In this document: piece by piece, positions 39,512 through 48,138 of the stretch
Position numbering within the stretch: the first letter of the stretch is position 1
How the letters are laid out: each line of letters starts with the position of its first letter
Origin: Methylocapsa sp. S129
GTDB lineage: Bacteria > Pseudomonadota > Alphaproteobacteria > Rhizobiales > Beijerinckiaceae
Assembly (NCBI RefSeq): GCF_009765995.1
Contig: NZ_LMUI01000019.1
Coordinates: forward strand, 130,982 to 194,981
Length of the DNA stretch: 64,000 nucleotides
Direction: 5' to 3'
Program-made: the position numbers and the translations under genes
Notes under the pieces: generated by a model
Database searches by the model: none
Seen by the model: the letters and a program-made list of their open reading frames with translations, nothing else
Told to the model about the DNA's origin: nothing

Positions 39512-40693
39512 TCAGTTCTTCGCAAAAGTCTTGCGCAAGAATCCGCCGGCTAATTCAAGCCCAGCGTCAAGCGCGCGTTGCGTCAGCGTTCCCGTCGCGA
39601 CCGATCCGCCGGTTCTGATCGGAATTTCGAGCACCTGCGTCTGGCCGCGCCATATTTTGAGCTGGCCGACCTCAACGCCTTCCGCCACCGGCGCGATGAG
39701 CGGGCCTTGATAGACGATCTTCGCCGAAAGCCTCTCTCCCGATCCATGCGCGGCGAAAACTTTGACCGGCTTTTCGGCCACCAACGCCACCTCCCCCTGC
39801 GCGCCGCCGTATACTTCAGCCTGGCCGACAACATCGCCCGGCTGGAACAGCGTCCTGGCGTCGAAAGATCGAAAGCCCCAGTCCAGGAGCTTGCGCGATT
39901 CCTCGGCCCGCTCGGCCGCCGTCTTCAGGCCGTTGACGACGACGATCAATCGTTGCCCGTTTTGGACGGCCGATCCAACCAGGCCAAAACCGCTCTCGGC
40001 GATATCGCCGGTCTTCAGGCCGTCCGCGCCCAGATCCATCGTCAGCAAGGGATTGCGGTTGAGCTGGCGGATCTTGTTCCAGGTGAACTCGCGCTCGCCG
40101 AAATAGTGATAAAAATCGGGATAGTCCGTAATGATATGAGCGGCCAATTGCGCCATTTCGCGCGGCGTCACCCGTTCGTGCGGATCGCCCTTGCCCCAGA
40201 CATTGGCGAATGTGGAATGCGTCATGCCGAGCGCGGCGGCGCGCTTGTTCATGAGGGCGACGAAATTCTCTTCGGTGCCGGAGACGCCCTCGGCCAGCGT
40301 AATCGCCGCGTCATTGCCGGATTCGATCAGCAGGCCGCGCAGGAGATCTTCGATCCGCGCCCTGCTATGGACGGACAAGAACATCGCTGAACCATGGGAG
40401 GGCGCTCCTCCCGTCCGCCACGCATTTTCCGAGACTTCAAATTCATCGTCAAGTTTGAGGCGGCCTTCTTTGATTTCGTGGAACACGATCTCGGCCGTCA
40501 TCAGCTTTGACGTTGACGCCGGCGACATCAGCTCGTCGGCGTTCTTTTCGAACAGAACCGCGCCGCTCTCATAATCCATGAGCAAGGCGAATGGCGCGTT
40601 GGTTTGAAAGCTCTGCGCCTGAGCCTGGACGAGACTCCATCCGGCGGCGATAGCCACGACAACCGGAACCATGGTCGCGCGCAAACTCAACAA
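39512..40693 (-). CDS. D-alanyl-D-alanine carboxypeptidase (S11)
   Basis: This penicillin-binding DD-carboxypeptidase trims peptidoglycan pentapeptides in the periplasm. The three active-site motifs are STSK in MSPASTSKLM, SGN in IESGNDAAI, and KTG in DGLKTGDIAESG. The C-terminal domain is of the PBP5 type. I place the start at the TTG at 40693: GAGGGG lies five bp upstream and the reading then gives a normal signal peptide (LLSLRATMVPVVVAIAAG, then cleavage near AQAQS). An ATG at 40672 and a distal ATG at 40750 are alternatives. Confidence 0.92.
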   Translation of the reverse strand: MLSLRATMVPVVVAIAAGWSLVQAQAQSFQTNAPFALLMDYESGAVLFEKNADELMSPASTSKLMTAEIVFHEIKEGRLKLDDEFEVSENAWRTGGAPSHGSAMFLSVHSRARIEDLLRGLLIESGNDAAITLAEGVSGTEENFVALMNKRAAALGMTHSTFANVWGKGDPHERVTPREMAQLAAHIITDYPDFYHYFGEREFTWNKIRQLNRNPLLTMDLGADGLKTGDIAESGFGLVGSAVQNGQRLIVVVNGLKTAAERAEESRKLLDWGFRSFDARTLFQPGDVVGQAEVYGGAQGEVALVAEKPVKVFAAHGSGERLSAKIVYQGPLIAPVAEGVEVGQLKIWRGQTQVLEIPIRTGGSVATGTLTQRALDAGLELAGGFLRKTFAKN

Positions 40694-40799
40694 GGGCGCC
40701 CCTCGAGCTGCGCGGACGACATCGCCAGCGCGGTTCCCTCCTATTTGCATTGCAAAGCCGGCAAATCAACGGCCGAGATAGCGCGCCGTCCCGGAGTGT

Positions 40800-41867
40800 T
40801 TAGGGCTGTTTGCTCAACGGAACGAAGCCCTGCGCCTTAAGCCGATCGAACGGCCCCCCGTGTCGCATGAACATTCGCACACTGGCGCTGTCGGCGAAAT
40901 AGAGAGCGTTGTCGGTCGCGGCCGTCTGCAGTTTGGGACGAGGAGGCGGCGTCATTTCCGATGACCTGACGGCCGTCACGGGGACCGCCGCGTCCGGGAT
41001 CGTGCCGAGATCGAAGGGGCGCGCGGGCGGGGTCGGCGCGTGGATCGGCAACGGTTTCGCCGGCTCCGCGAGAGCTTCCATCGGGGCGGCGGGCGCGGGT
41101 TCGGGCGCCGGAGGCGCCGGAGGTTGTGGACGCGCCGGAGCGGGGGTCAGAGCTTTCGCCAGACTCGCGACCGGATTGCTGTTGCTGGCCATCATCACCG
41201 GGCTGCCGTCCGGCGCGCCATCCAGCGTCGCCGGGGCGCCGTCAAGACGCAGCGTCGCCAAAAGCTTTGAATCGTCGGAGCCTTCAAGCGCGGCGCGGCC
41301 GATATATTCGACTTTGACGTGAGCCGTGCCGGCGCCCTTGAAGTCGAGCGCGTCGGCGACGCGCGAAGAAACGTCCATGACGCGCCCGCCGTGGTAAGGA
41401 CCGCGATCGTTGACGCGCACGATGATCGAATGGCCGTTGCCCAGATTGGTGACCCTGGCGTAGCTCGGCAAGGGCATGGTCGGATGGGCCGCGGAAATGG
41501 ATTCCTTGTCGTAGATTTCGCCATTGGCCGTACGACGTCCCTGGAAGGCGTCGCCGTACCAAGACGCCATGCCGACGGCCGTATAGGATTCATTTTCCGA
41601 GGGATAATAGGTATGGCCGGCGATCGTATAGGCGTGTCCGACGAGATATTGGCCGCCGCCGTGCGGAACGGCTTGTCCGTCGCCAATCACGCGCGGACTG
41701 GCGTGGCCGTATTTTGCCTGTGAGAAATACTCTCGCCCATTGGACGAGTGCCTGACTTGCGGCGGTTGCGCGCAGCCCGTGACGCCTGCCGCGATCGTCA
41801 GCACCGCAATTTGCGCTACCTGCCGTCTTGAAATTGCGTCCACGAACAGGCGGGAGACGTTAATCAT
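40800..41867 (-). CDS. rlpA: RlpA-like septal ring lipoprotein
   Basis: This 355-residue lipoprotein has a signal ending at AAGVTGC (lipid-bearing Cys32). The double-psi beta-barrel domain has GMASWYGDAFQGRRTANGE and IVRVNDRGPYHGGRVMDVS. Pseudomonas RlpA is a lytic transglycosylase for denuded glycan at division sites. A Pro/Ala-rich linker leads to a C-terminal segment with no clear SPOR domain. The start is the ATG at 41867. Confidence 0.88.
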   Translation of the reverse strand: MINVSRLFVDAISRRQVAQIAVLTIAAGVTGCAQPPQVRHSSNGREYFSQAKYGHASPRVIGDGQAVPHGGGQYLVGHAYTIAGHTYYPSENESYTAVGMASWYGDAFQGRRTANGEIYDKESISAAHPTMPLPSYARVTNLGNGHSIIVRVNDRGPYHGGRVMDVSSRVADALDFKGAGTAHVKVEYIGRAALEGSDDSKLLATLRLDGAPATLDGAPDGSPVMMASNSNPVASLAKALTPAPARPQPPAPPAPEPAPAAPMEALAEPAKPLPIHAPTPPARPFDLGTIPDAAVPVTAVRSSEMTPPPRPKLQTAATDNALYFADSASVRMFMRHGGPFDRLKAQGFVPLSKQP

Positions 41868-42158
41868 GGATACGAACTCGGGACGGCGACGCGACGGCGT
41901 CAACGCAAGAACAATCGGATAAGCGGAAGCCCGGCGGGCGACGACCGCATGACAACTTCATTCCAACGGTCACTTTTGCCCCCGCTTCCTTTCCAAAGCC
42001 CTAACGTATCCTGTGGGCCATGGCGAAACTAATATGACAAATTAGCAGCACCGCGCGCGCGCGGCAACTCGGTCGGGATTTCCGCGCAAAGTTCGTCGGA
42101 AATCCATGCGGCAGCCGACGACCGAATCGCGACAGGGTCTGCTCGCTCCCGAGGGCCT

Positions 42159-42686
42159 TCATGTATAGTTTTTCAGTTGGGCGACAGTGTAGGTTGGATT
42201 CAGATAGGGCCCGAGAATTGGCGCCATCAAACTATTGAAAAAATCCAAAGTATGGGCGTAGGACGCGGTGACGATGACGCCTGTCTGGCCGGAAGAGAAA
42301 TTGGCTTGCGCCACGGTTGTCTGCGCCGCCGTCATCGTCGCGCTGGCGGGATAGGAATAGACGACGGTCGGCGTCGTCCCTGACATTGTGACTTCGAACA
42401 TGGTCAGCGTCAGCGGTGGGCTGGTCGTGGTGAGCTGCGGCGCGATATTGGCGATCGTGTAGGAGGATGAATATTCGTTAAGTTCCGTCTGGCAGGCCGT
42501 CGCGCAATCCGCCCAGGCGATCGCAAATTGCGTCGCCAAACGGTTGGTCGCGACATAGACTTGAAAAATGCGCCCGAATTCGACGATCGCGGCGAACATG
42601 AAGAGAATGATAGGCAGGACAAGGGCAAACTCCGACGCTGCGGCCGCTCGCTTCGACGTCCAGAATTTGCTTGGCGCATGTGGCAT
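42159..42686 (-). CDS. TadE-like pseudopilin
   Basis: This 175-residue protein has a basic N-terminus and the TadE-type segment AAAASEFALVLPIILFMFAAIVEFGRIF, which has the Glu five residues into the hydrophobic stretch typical of prepilin-like proteins. The remainder is a Thr/Ser/Ala-rich extracytoplasmic domain. It is the last of three co-directional Tad-type genes. No secretion ATPase or prepilin peptidase lies near. Confidence 0.82.
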   Translation of the reverse strand: MPHAPSKFWTSKRAAAASEFALVLPIILFMFAAIVEFGRIFQVYVATNRLATQFAIAWADCATACQTELNEYSSSYTIANIAPQLTTTSPPLTLTMFEVTMSGTTPTVVYSYPASATMTAAQTTVAQANFSSGQTGVIVTASYAHTLDFFNSLMAPILGPYLNPTYTVAQLKNYT

Positions 42687-42689
42687 GGC

Positions 42690-43193
42690 TTACGTGCCTT
42701 GACGACGGACGAGCGCGGCCGATTGGACCTTCGCAAGCGAACTGAATCCTGGCGCGAAAATTAGCACGCTCGCCTGCGCCCGCAACACAAGAACGCTCGT
42801 GGTCGAGCCATAATCGTTCGTGCCGTCCACGATGGGCACAGCCGCGCTGTCGAGCAAGATCAATTCCCTGATCTCGACCGCGGAGGTCGAGTCATTATTG
42901 ATGAGTCCGCCGGCGCTCGCCACGACAGCAGCCTTCAGGGCAGCGGCGTTCGGCAACGTCGGCGTCGCGCCTGTTGTGAAATTGTTGCGGAGCGTTTCCG
43001 CTGTGCGCAATACGCCGCTGTCGAGAGCGGATTGCGCCATGAAATAGAGGCACATCTGCAGGAGCGCGACCAGGAGCAAAATGAAGGGCGAGGACACGAT
43101 CGCAAATTCGATGGCGGCGGCGCCCCGCCCGTCGTGCAGAAACGGCGAAAGCCCTCTTTGCGCCGGCCGGCGCTGACGCGCGGCGCAGCTCAC
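42690..43193 (-). CDS. TadE/TadG-like pseudopilin
   Basis: This 167-residue protein has a Tad-type N-terminus (GRGAAAIEFAIVSSPFILLLVALLQMC) with the conserved Glu, then a Ser/Ala-rich domain of about 130 residues. It overlaps the upstream TadG-like gene by 4 bp (ATGA at 43190-43193) and sits 3 bp before the next TadE-like gene. The three are surely one operon. Confidence 0.83.
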   Translation of the reverse strand: MSCAARQRRPAQRGLSPFLHDGRGAAAIEFAIVSSPFILLLVALLQMCLYFMAQSALDSGVLRTAETLRNNFTTGATPTLPNAAALKAAVVASAGGLINNDSTSAVEIRELILLDSAAVPIVDGTNDYGSTTSVLVLRAQASVLIFAPGFSSLAKVQSAALVRRQGT

Positions 43194-45391
43194 TGTTCCG
43201 CTGCCGGAGGGGTCATGGGGTCCGCGACGATCGAGAAGCCGGTATAGCTGGTCAGCGTGTCATGCGTCGGGCTTGGCGCGGGGATCGTCACATAGCTCGC
43301 TGGCGGCGAAGTCATATAGGGGCTGCCGAGCGCGGTCAGCTTCACATCGTCGATGGTCCCGCCATAAGTCGCCGCCGGCGCGCCAAGCGCGGAGGCCGTC
43401 AGCCAGTAATAGGCCGGCTTGGTGATCAGGATGCTGGCCGTGCGGGCTTGCCAGGTTGTTGCATAACCGCAGATGTCGAGGAGCGGATTGACCTGCGATG
43501 AATTATAGCTGGTGAGGCTGATGCCGTTGGGCGCGACGGTCGGAGTCGTCGACGTGGTGCCGTCCGGATTGGTGTAGGAGGTCGTGGAGTTGAGCGCTCC
43601 TCCGCCGATCGGCGTGCTCGCCTCCAACGCATGCGACATGAAGAGGCCGACGATGTTGCTGTTGAGATTCTCGGTGGCCGAAACGCCGGTCGGCCGCGAT
43701 TTGGCGGTGGCGGTCCCTGTCAGCGACGCGACATTGGCCGCCGAAGGCGTCGCCCCGCAATAGACGCCCGACAAGGACGAGAATTGCCCATCGGAGATGT
43801 AATCGTAGCTTACCTGATAATATCCCGGGTCGAGCAGGAAACCGCGGCTGATCAGGCGATTGGAGGTGGTCATCGAACCCGACTTGGTTCCGTCGACCTC
43901 AACCGCCTGCGAGCCTTGAGCCGCGCTTTTCATGACGTAGTCGATTTGGTTGTAAGGCGCCGCCGCCCAGCCGCTCGCCGCCAGATTCGGCCAGCCGTCG
44001 TTCGACGCGCCGCTGGTCCCGACGCTATTGTTCATATTGCCGTTGGCGTTGACATAAGCGCTCGAACCGGTCGTTGAATAGGAATAGGTCGGGCTCTCGA
44101 ACGTGTCCTCGAACAGGTTCGTCGAGGTCAGCCATGCGGACGGGAAATTGTCCTGCACCGTATTCACGCATGTGCCGGCGCAGAGGCGAAGGTCGGCGAT
44201 CGACCCGCCATAGGAATCGTTTTGGCCATCCGCCGCGAAGCTCAGCCAATACCAGCCGGCCGTCGTAATATCGATGCGGATGCTCCGCTCGATCCAATTC
44301 TGATTGGCTGTATAGACGCACATGTCGACCAAATTGGAGCCGCCGAGCGACTGGGTTCCATCGATTGTCTTATGCGTGGGCGGCACGCCGGTTGTATTGA
44401 GATCGAGATAGACGTTGATTTGATTGTCTCTCAGGGCGCCGGGGACCGGCCCGCCGGATGAGTTCGTATCATTCGCCCAGGAAAGATCGCTCGCCGCGGA
44501 GCCGCAAATATAAGCCGGATTATAGTCGGGATAGTTGACGCGCGAATTGTAAAACCAGCGCACTTCATAATTGCCGGCCGGCAGATATTGCTCAGTCGAG
44601 ATCGACGAATTGCCAGCCGTGCCAGAGCCGTTTTCGCAGTCGAGTTCGGCGCTATGCGTGCCGACCGGCACCGTCGGCCAGAGAATGCCCACGGTGTCAA
44701 TCTCGACGCAATAGCCCATGACGACCCATTGCGTGCCCGTCGTGCCGGTATAGCCGATCGTCGAGGTCGGGGTCGAATTGGGAGTCGTGAGCGTCTTTCC
44801 GTTTCCCGTGTTGGTTGTGGACCCGGGCGCCGGGTAGTACCACCAACAAGCGCCGGTGCATCCGGAGGTTCCAAATGTCTCCTGAACGAGATAGGAGCCC
44901 GAAGTGGCGCTCGCCGTGACGCTCGAGGGCGTGTCGTAGCAATGCACCGACGCCGAGACCGGCATTTGCGTGATCTGGGCGATCTGCATGAATGTTGTCG
45001 GAACATTCGCCGTCAAACTTACATTCGCCGGCCCGTTTTGCGTCGATGTGAAGGGCGTCGCGGTCGTCTGGGTGTATTGGAAATTCTGGCTTTGCAGGTT
45101 CGTCGTGATGAAGCTGGCGACTTTCGATGCGTAGGTATTTGAGCCGGTGTAGCTCGTGGCATCGGTCGCAAGAAGGGCGTTGCGGCTGGCGTATTGACAG
45201 GCGAGCGTCGCGACTGCGTTGAGCTTCTGTTGGGCATTATAGGCGCGCCCCAAATCCACGGCGCCGCCGGCCGCGATCGTGATCGCCACAATGGAAAACG
45301 CAAAGACAGTCGCAATATTGCCGCGCGCATCCTCTTTGAAACGCGCGAACGGCAACGCTCTTTTGAGTCCGGCGATAAGGCGGGAAAGCAT
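43190..45391 (-). CDS. TadG-like pilus protein with duplicated beta-rich modules
   Basis: This 733-residue protein begins with a TadG-type N-terminus: ARGNIATVFAFSIVAITIAAGGAVDLGRAY, followed by a QKLNAVATLACQYAS helix. After about residue 165 there are two related blocks. Each has an ETF/DTF opening, a W...VEID or NQIDYV strand, a HSAELD or QAVEVDG strand, PAGNYEVRWFY or DPGYYQVSYDY, and an ICG or YCG cysteine. Each ends in AGWYWLSFAAD..YGGSIADLRL or PAYYWLTASA..YGGTIDDVKL. The modules look like jelly-roll ligand-binding domains. First gene of the three-gene operon. Confidence 0.82.
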   Translation of the reverse strand: MLSRLIAGLKRALPFARFKEDARGNIATVFAFSIVAITIAAGGAVDLGRAYNAQQKLNAVATLACQYASRNALLATDATSYTGSNTYASKVASFITTNLQSQNFQYTQTTATPFTSTQNGPANVSLTANVPTTFMQIAQITQMPVSASVHCYDTPSSVTASATSGSYLVQETFGTSGCTGACWWYYPAPGSTTNTGNGKTLTTPNSTPTSTIGYTGTTGTQWVVMGYCVEIDTVGILWPTVPVGTHSAELDCENGSGTAGNSSISTEQYLPAGNYEVRWFYNSRVNYPDYNPAYICGSAASDLSWANDTNSSGGPVPGALRDNQINVYLDLNTTGVPPTHKTIDGTQSLGGSNLVDMCVYTANQNWIERSIRIDITTAGWYWLSFAADGQNDSYGGSIADLRLCAGTCVNTVQDNFPSAWLTSTNLFEDTFESPTYSYSTTGSSAYVNANGNMNNSVGTSGASNDGWPNLAASGWAAAPYNQIDYVMKSAAQGSQAVEVDGTKSGSMTTSNRLISRGFLLDPGYYQVSYDYISDGQFSSLSGVYCGATPSAANVASLTGTATAKSRPTGVSATENLNSNIVGLFMSHALEASTPIGGGALNSTTSYTNPDGTTSTTPTVAPNGISLTSYNSSQVNPLLDICGYATTWQARTASILITKPAYYWLTASALGAPAATYGGTIDDVKLTALGSPYMTSPPASYVTIPAPSPTHDTLTSYTGFSIVADPMTPPAAEQ

Positions 45392-46095
45392 CTGCGGACC
45401 TTTGGTCGAATTTGGCCGAATAGACTGGCAAAGGGTTTAGGCTTTGCTAAAGCGGCGCTCTGTCAGGAGTGAATCCGCGTTCCGCGCCCGTTAATTAGAA
45501 AAAACCCCGCGGGTATGGATTACAAATTCTCTCAGTCGGCGAATAATTTCGATGAATGGATTGGCGGCCCGCGCCGACGCGGCTTGGCCGACGGAAAATG
45601 CGCTTTGCGCTTCGTCTCGCGCCGCACGCGAGGGCGACAGGAACCGCAGATGGAAGCGCTCCGGAATAGCCGGAGCGCCCGAATGGTCCGATAGGGTCCG
45701 TCAAAACGCTCGCTAAGTCCTTGATTCTCGCCCGCCCGGAAGGGCGCGAGCTTCCGCGCAATGAGCAATATCAATGACTTGACCCCCTTCGACCTTCCAC
45801 ATCGAAATTTCGGGACGCAAAATGGCGCCTGCGCGCCTTGCGGTTGACGGCGAAGCGGGCGGGCTGGCCGGGCGTCTTGACTCAATCGATTGGGCTTTCG
45901 GGCGCAGAGAGCGGGCGCGTTCAAGGCGGTTTCCCTCGGGATGTTCTTTTTGGAAAAAGGGCCATAAGACTATCATAAATTTGTATTTTCAGAAAGAACA
46001 TTCTGCGCCGCCGCCCTTTTGGCAGAGGCTCAAGGCCTCAGCCAAAGGGGCGGCGCTATTGTCGCCCCGCCCCGGCTACGCGCCGGCCGAAAAAA
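45392..46095. other. 700-bp non-coding region upstream of the Tad-type operon
   Basis: No credible gene is seen between the TadG-like start and the small lipoprotein gene. It holds a perfect 9-bp hairpin at 45656-45678 and a 9-bp inverted repeat (ATGTTCTTT at 45941-45949, AAAGAACAT at 45993-46001). A short ACCC-GCG-GGGT stem followed by six Ts on the minus strand (about 45498-45515) could be a weak terminator. The operon promoter should lie close to 45391. Confidence 0.45.
45656..45678. repeat. Perfect 9-bp hairpin
   Basis: GCGCTCCGG (45656-45664) and CCGGAGCGC (45670-45678) form a perfect stem with a 5-base AATAG loop. No strong T-run follows on either strand. It may end transcripts from the lipoprotein gene or belong to an unseen small RNA. 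Confidence 0.5.
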
Positions 46096-46290
46096 TCATT
46101 GATTCAGCACACACCAATATCCATTGGCCGAAACGGCTGACGTCTGCGAATGCAGACCCGGCGGGCATATCCGGCGCTCGGACAGATATTGGGCCTGATA
46201 CGGGTTCGACGGTCCGGCGGGCATGCATCCGCCGAGCGGCGCCGACAGCGCGATGATCAAAGCGCAAGATTTGAGAAGGCGGTTTTTCAT
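46096..46290 (-). CDS. Small putative lipoprotein
   Basis: This 64-residue protein has a lipoprotein signal (MKNRLLKSCALIIALSA, then lipobox LGGC at about residues 19-22). A short mature region with two further cysteines (RRICPPG and GYWCVLNQ) follows. GGGG lies seven bp upstream of the ATG. No family is recognised. It is the last chromosomal-looking gene before the tRNA remnant at the island edge. Confidence 0.7.
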   Translation of the reverse strand: MKNRLLKSCALIIALSAPLGGCMPAGPSNPYQAQYLSERRICPPGLHSQTSAVSANGYWCVLNQ

Positions 46291-46472
46291 AACAGACCCC
46301 GGTCGTTGTCCGTAGTCTATACGCTGCTGTCTCGCCTTAGTTTCCGTTGAACGGACGGCGCGGTCGGCTCAGCACGCGGCGATATTCATTTGTGGACCCG
46401 GCTGACAGTCCGCGCGTGTCGGCCCGACGGGCGTTCCCAGCAATGAGGCTTCACTTGAAGCCCGGATATCAT

Positions 46473-46517
46473 TGGTGAGCGCGGTGGGACTCGAACCCAC
46501 GACCCTCTGATTAAAAG
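46473..46517 (-). mobile_element. tRNA-Lys(UUU) 3' remnant: probable attachment site
   Basis: On the minus strand this 45-bp segment reads from the anticodon loop CTTTTAA (46517-46511, anticodon TTT). It runs through the anticodon 3' stem, variable region, a perfect T-arm (GTGGG-TTCGAGT-CCCAC) and the 3' acceptor strand CGCGCTC, to discriminator A and CCA (46475-46473). The 5' half that should follow at higher coordinates is missing: there is no GAGCGCG partner. A tRNA 3' end with an integrase gene 180 bp away on the broken side is the usual mark of an integrated element. Confidence 0.8.
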
Positions 46518-46696
46518 TTCGAAACGGGCTCCTCGCTGTCGTTTCTAATTGCACGCTACACCCCGACGTCGGCAAAAAGCTCTTTTGATCATAGCGGCTT
46601 ATCGCGTAGCGTCGCGGTCTGTCGAGCCGAAACCCTCAAACCTCCCGGTTCGACAAAACCGTTTGAAAACCGTTTTAGCTCGCCTGGGCTTCAAAT

Positions 46697-48058
46697 ATGG
46701 CTGACGTCCGAATTCTGCTGACGGATAAAACGATCGCTCAGTTATCCGCGCCAGACGATGGTTGGTATTTGGCTCGCGACACCGAGTTGAAGGGCTTCTT
46801 CGTCGTCGTCGGAAAACGTAAGCGGACGTTCACGATCCAAGGCGACCTCAGAAAAGGTGGCAAGCGGGTGTCGTCGATCCGGGTCTCGATTGGCGACACG
46901 AGTGAAATCTCGACGCGAACCGCCCGCGCCACCGCAAAGGAATATTTGGCTCAGATCAGTCGAGGGCAGCACCCGAAGCCAGTGAAAAACGGGCTCAGCG
47001 GTTCAAGTGGGGGCACTGATAACAAGGCGCCATCAGCAGACGTCACGCTCAGGCAAGCGTGGCAGCGGTATTTGGAAGCCCATCTGGTTCGGAAAAACCG
47101 CAGCGAGAAGATCATCGCCGGCTATCGCGATCATGTGGAGCGCATTTTCGCGGAATGGCTTGACACCCCTTTGCACGAGCTTGGCGCCGATCCGGCTCGC
47201 GTGGCGAAAAAGCACGACGATGTCACGAAGGAGAACGGACCCTATCTCGCGAACGGGGCGATGCGCACCTTGCGGGCGATTTACAATCATGCGCGGAAGA
47301 CGAACAAAAAGCTTCCCTCCGACAATCCCGCGGACGCGGTCGATTGGAACGAGGAGAAGCGCCGCGACACCGGAATGGGCGCGCGTGACCTGAAAGGATG
47401 GTTCTCGGAGTTGGCGTTGCTGGAGAACCCAGTGCGTCGTGAATTTCATCTATTCATGTTGTTGTCCGGTTCGCGGCCGACCGCTCTGCAGGGGATCAAG
47501 CCTGATCACATAGACTTCCGAAGGCGCACATTGCACGTGGCCAAGCCTAAGGGCGGCAGCAAGCGCGCATTTGATATCCCGTTGTCGCGCGAGATGATTC
47601 TGTGTCTCGCGCGGGCCATTCGGTTCGGCAGGGAAATGTACCCATTGCAGGCGAGAGAATGGGTATTCCCAGCCGACAGCGAATCAGGGCATCTCGCCGA
47701 AACAAAAGAAGATCGAAGTGAGCTCTCCAAGTGGGGCAATGATCTTCGGCAAACCTTCAGAACCATCGCGACGGCTGCAGGTGTTTCGGAGATCGACGCC
47801 AAGCTCCTGATGAACCACTCCATTCCTGGCGTGAACGCCGGCTACATCACTCGGCATAAGCTTCTCGAAGATCATCTGCGCCGCCAGCAGCAAGCGATCA
47901 GCAGCACGGCGCTTGCGGCGCAAGGTTCCACACTTGCCGAAAATCGAGCCCTTGATGGTTGGCTGGGTCGGGGCGCGGCCCGGCGAGCGGTTTTCGATAC
48001 CGAGAGCCAGGGCTCTACTTCCGGCAGAGAGCGGCCACCTATTCTTCGAGCCGCCTAG
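46697..48058 (+). CDS. Tyrosine-type recombinase/integrase
   Basis: This 453-residue integrase has an N-terminal arm-binding region (about 1-95), a SAM-like core-binding domain (about 115-210) and a C-terminal catalytic domain. The first catalytic Arg is in LSGSRPTALQG. Box II reads NDLRQTFRTIA, with Asn where His is usual. NHSIPGVNAGYI supplies the His and the nucleophilic Tyr. It lies just inside the tRNA-Lys remnant, reading away from it, and is the likely integrase of the island. The C-terminal 60 residues are unconserved. Confidence 0.92.
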   Translation: MADVRILLTDKTIAQLSAPDDGWYLARDTELKGFFVVVGKRKRTFTIQGDLRKGGKRVSSIRVSIGDTSEISTRTARATAKEYLAQISRGQHPKPVKNGLSGSSGGTDNKAPSADVTLRQAWQRYLEAHLVRKNRSEKIIAGYRDHVERIFAEWLDTPLHELGADPARVAKKHDDVTKENGPYLANGAMRTLRAIYNHARKTNKKLPSDNPADAVDWNEEKRRDTGMGARDLKGWFSELALLENPVRREFHLFMLLSGSRPTALQGIKPDHIDFRRRTLHVAKPKGGSKRAFDIPLSREMILCLARAIRFGREMYPLQAREWVFPADSESGHLAETKEDRSELSKWGNDLRQTFRTIATAAGVSEIDAKLLMNHSIPGVNAGYITRHKLLEDHLRRQQQAISSTALAAQGSTLAENRALDGWLGRGAARRAVFDTESQGSTSGRERPPILRAA

Positions 48059-48138
48059 GGTCTGGACGCAACCGCTCGAACGGCGGAGGTGCACTTGCGG
48101 CTCTGCGATCTAGTGGCGTGATGGTCGCGGCGACTCCC

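Noticed and set aside
45495-45761. 88-codon minus-strand frame upstream of the Tad-type operon
   Set aside because: Arg/Ser/Pro-rich, no motif, and it runs through the 45656 hairpin.
46473-46567. A complete tRNA gene on the minus strand, with 5' GTCGGGGTGTAGCG at 46567-46554
   Set aside because: The 5' segment looks like the start of a tRNA (tRNA-Pro style), but it does not pair with the CGCGCTC acceptor strand of the 3' part. The spacing of over 90 bases and lack of a D-arm rule out a functional cloverleaf.
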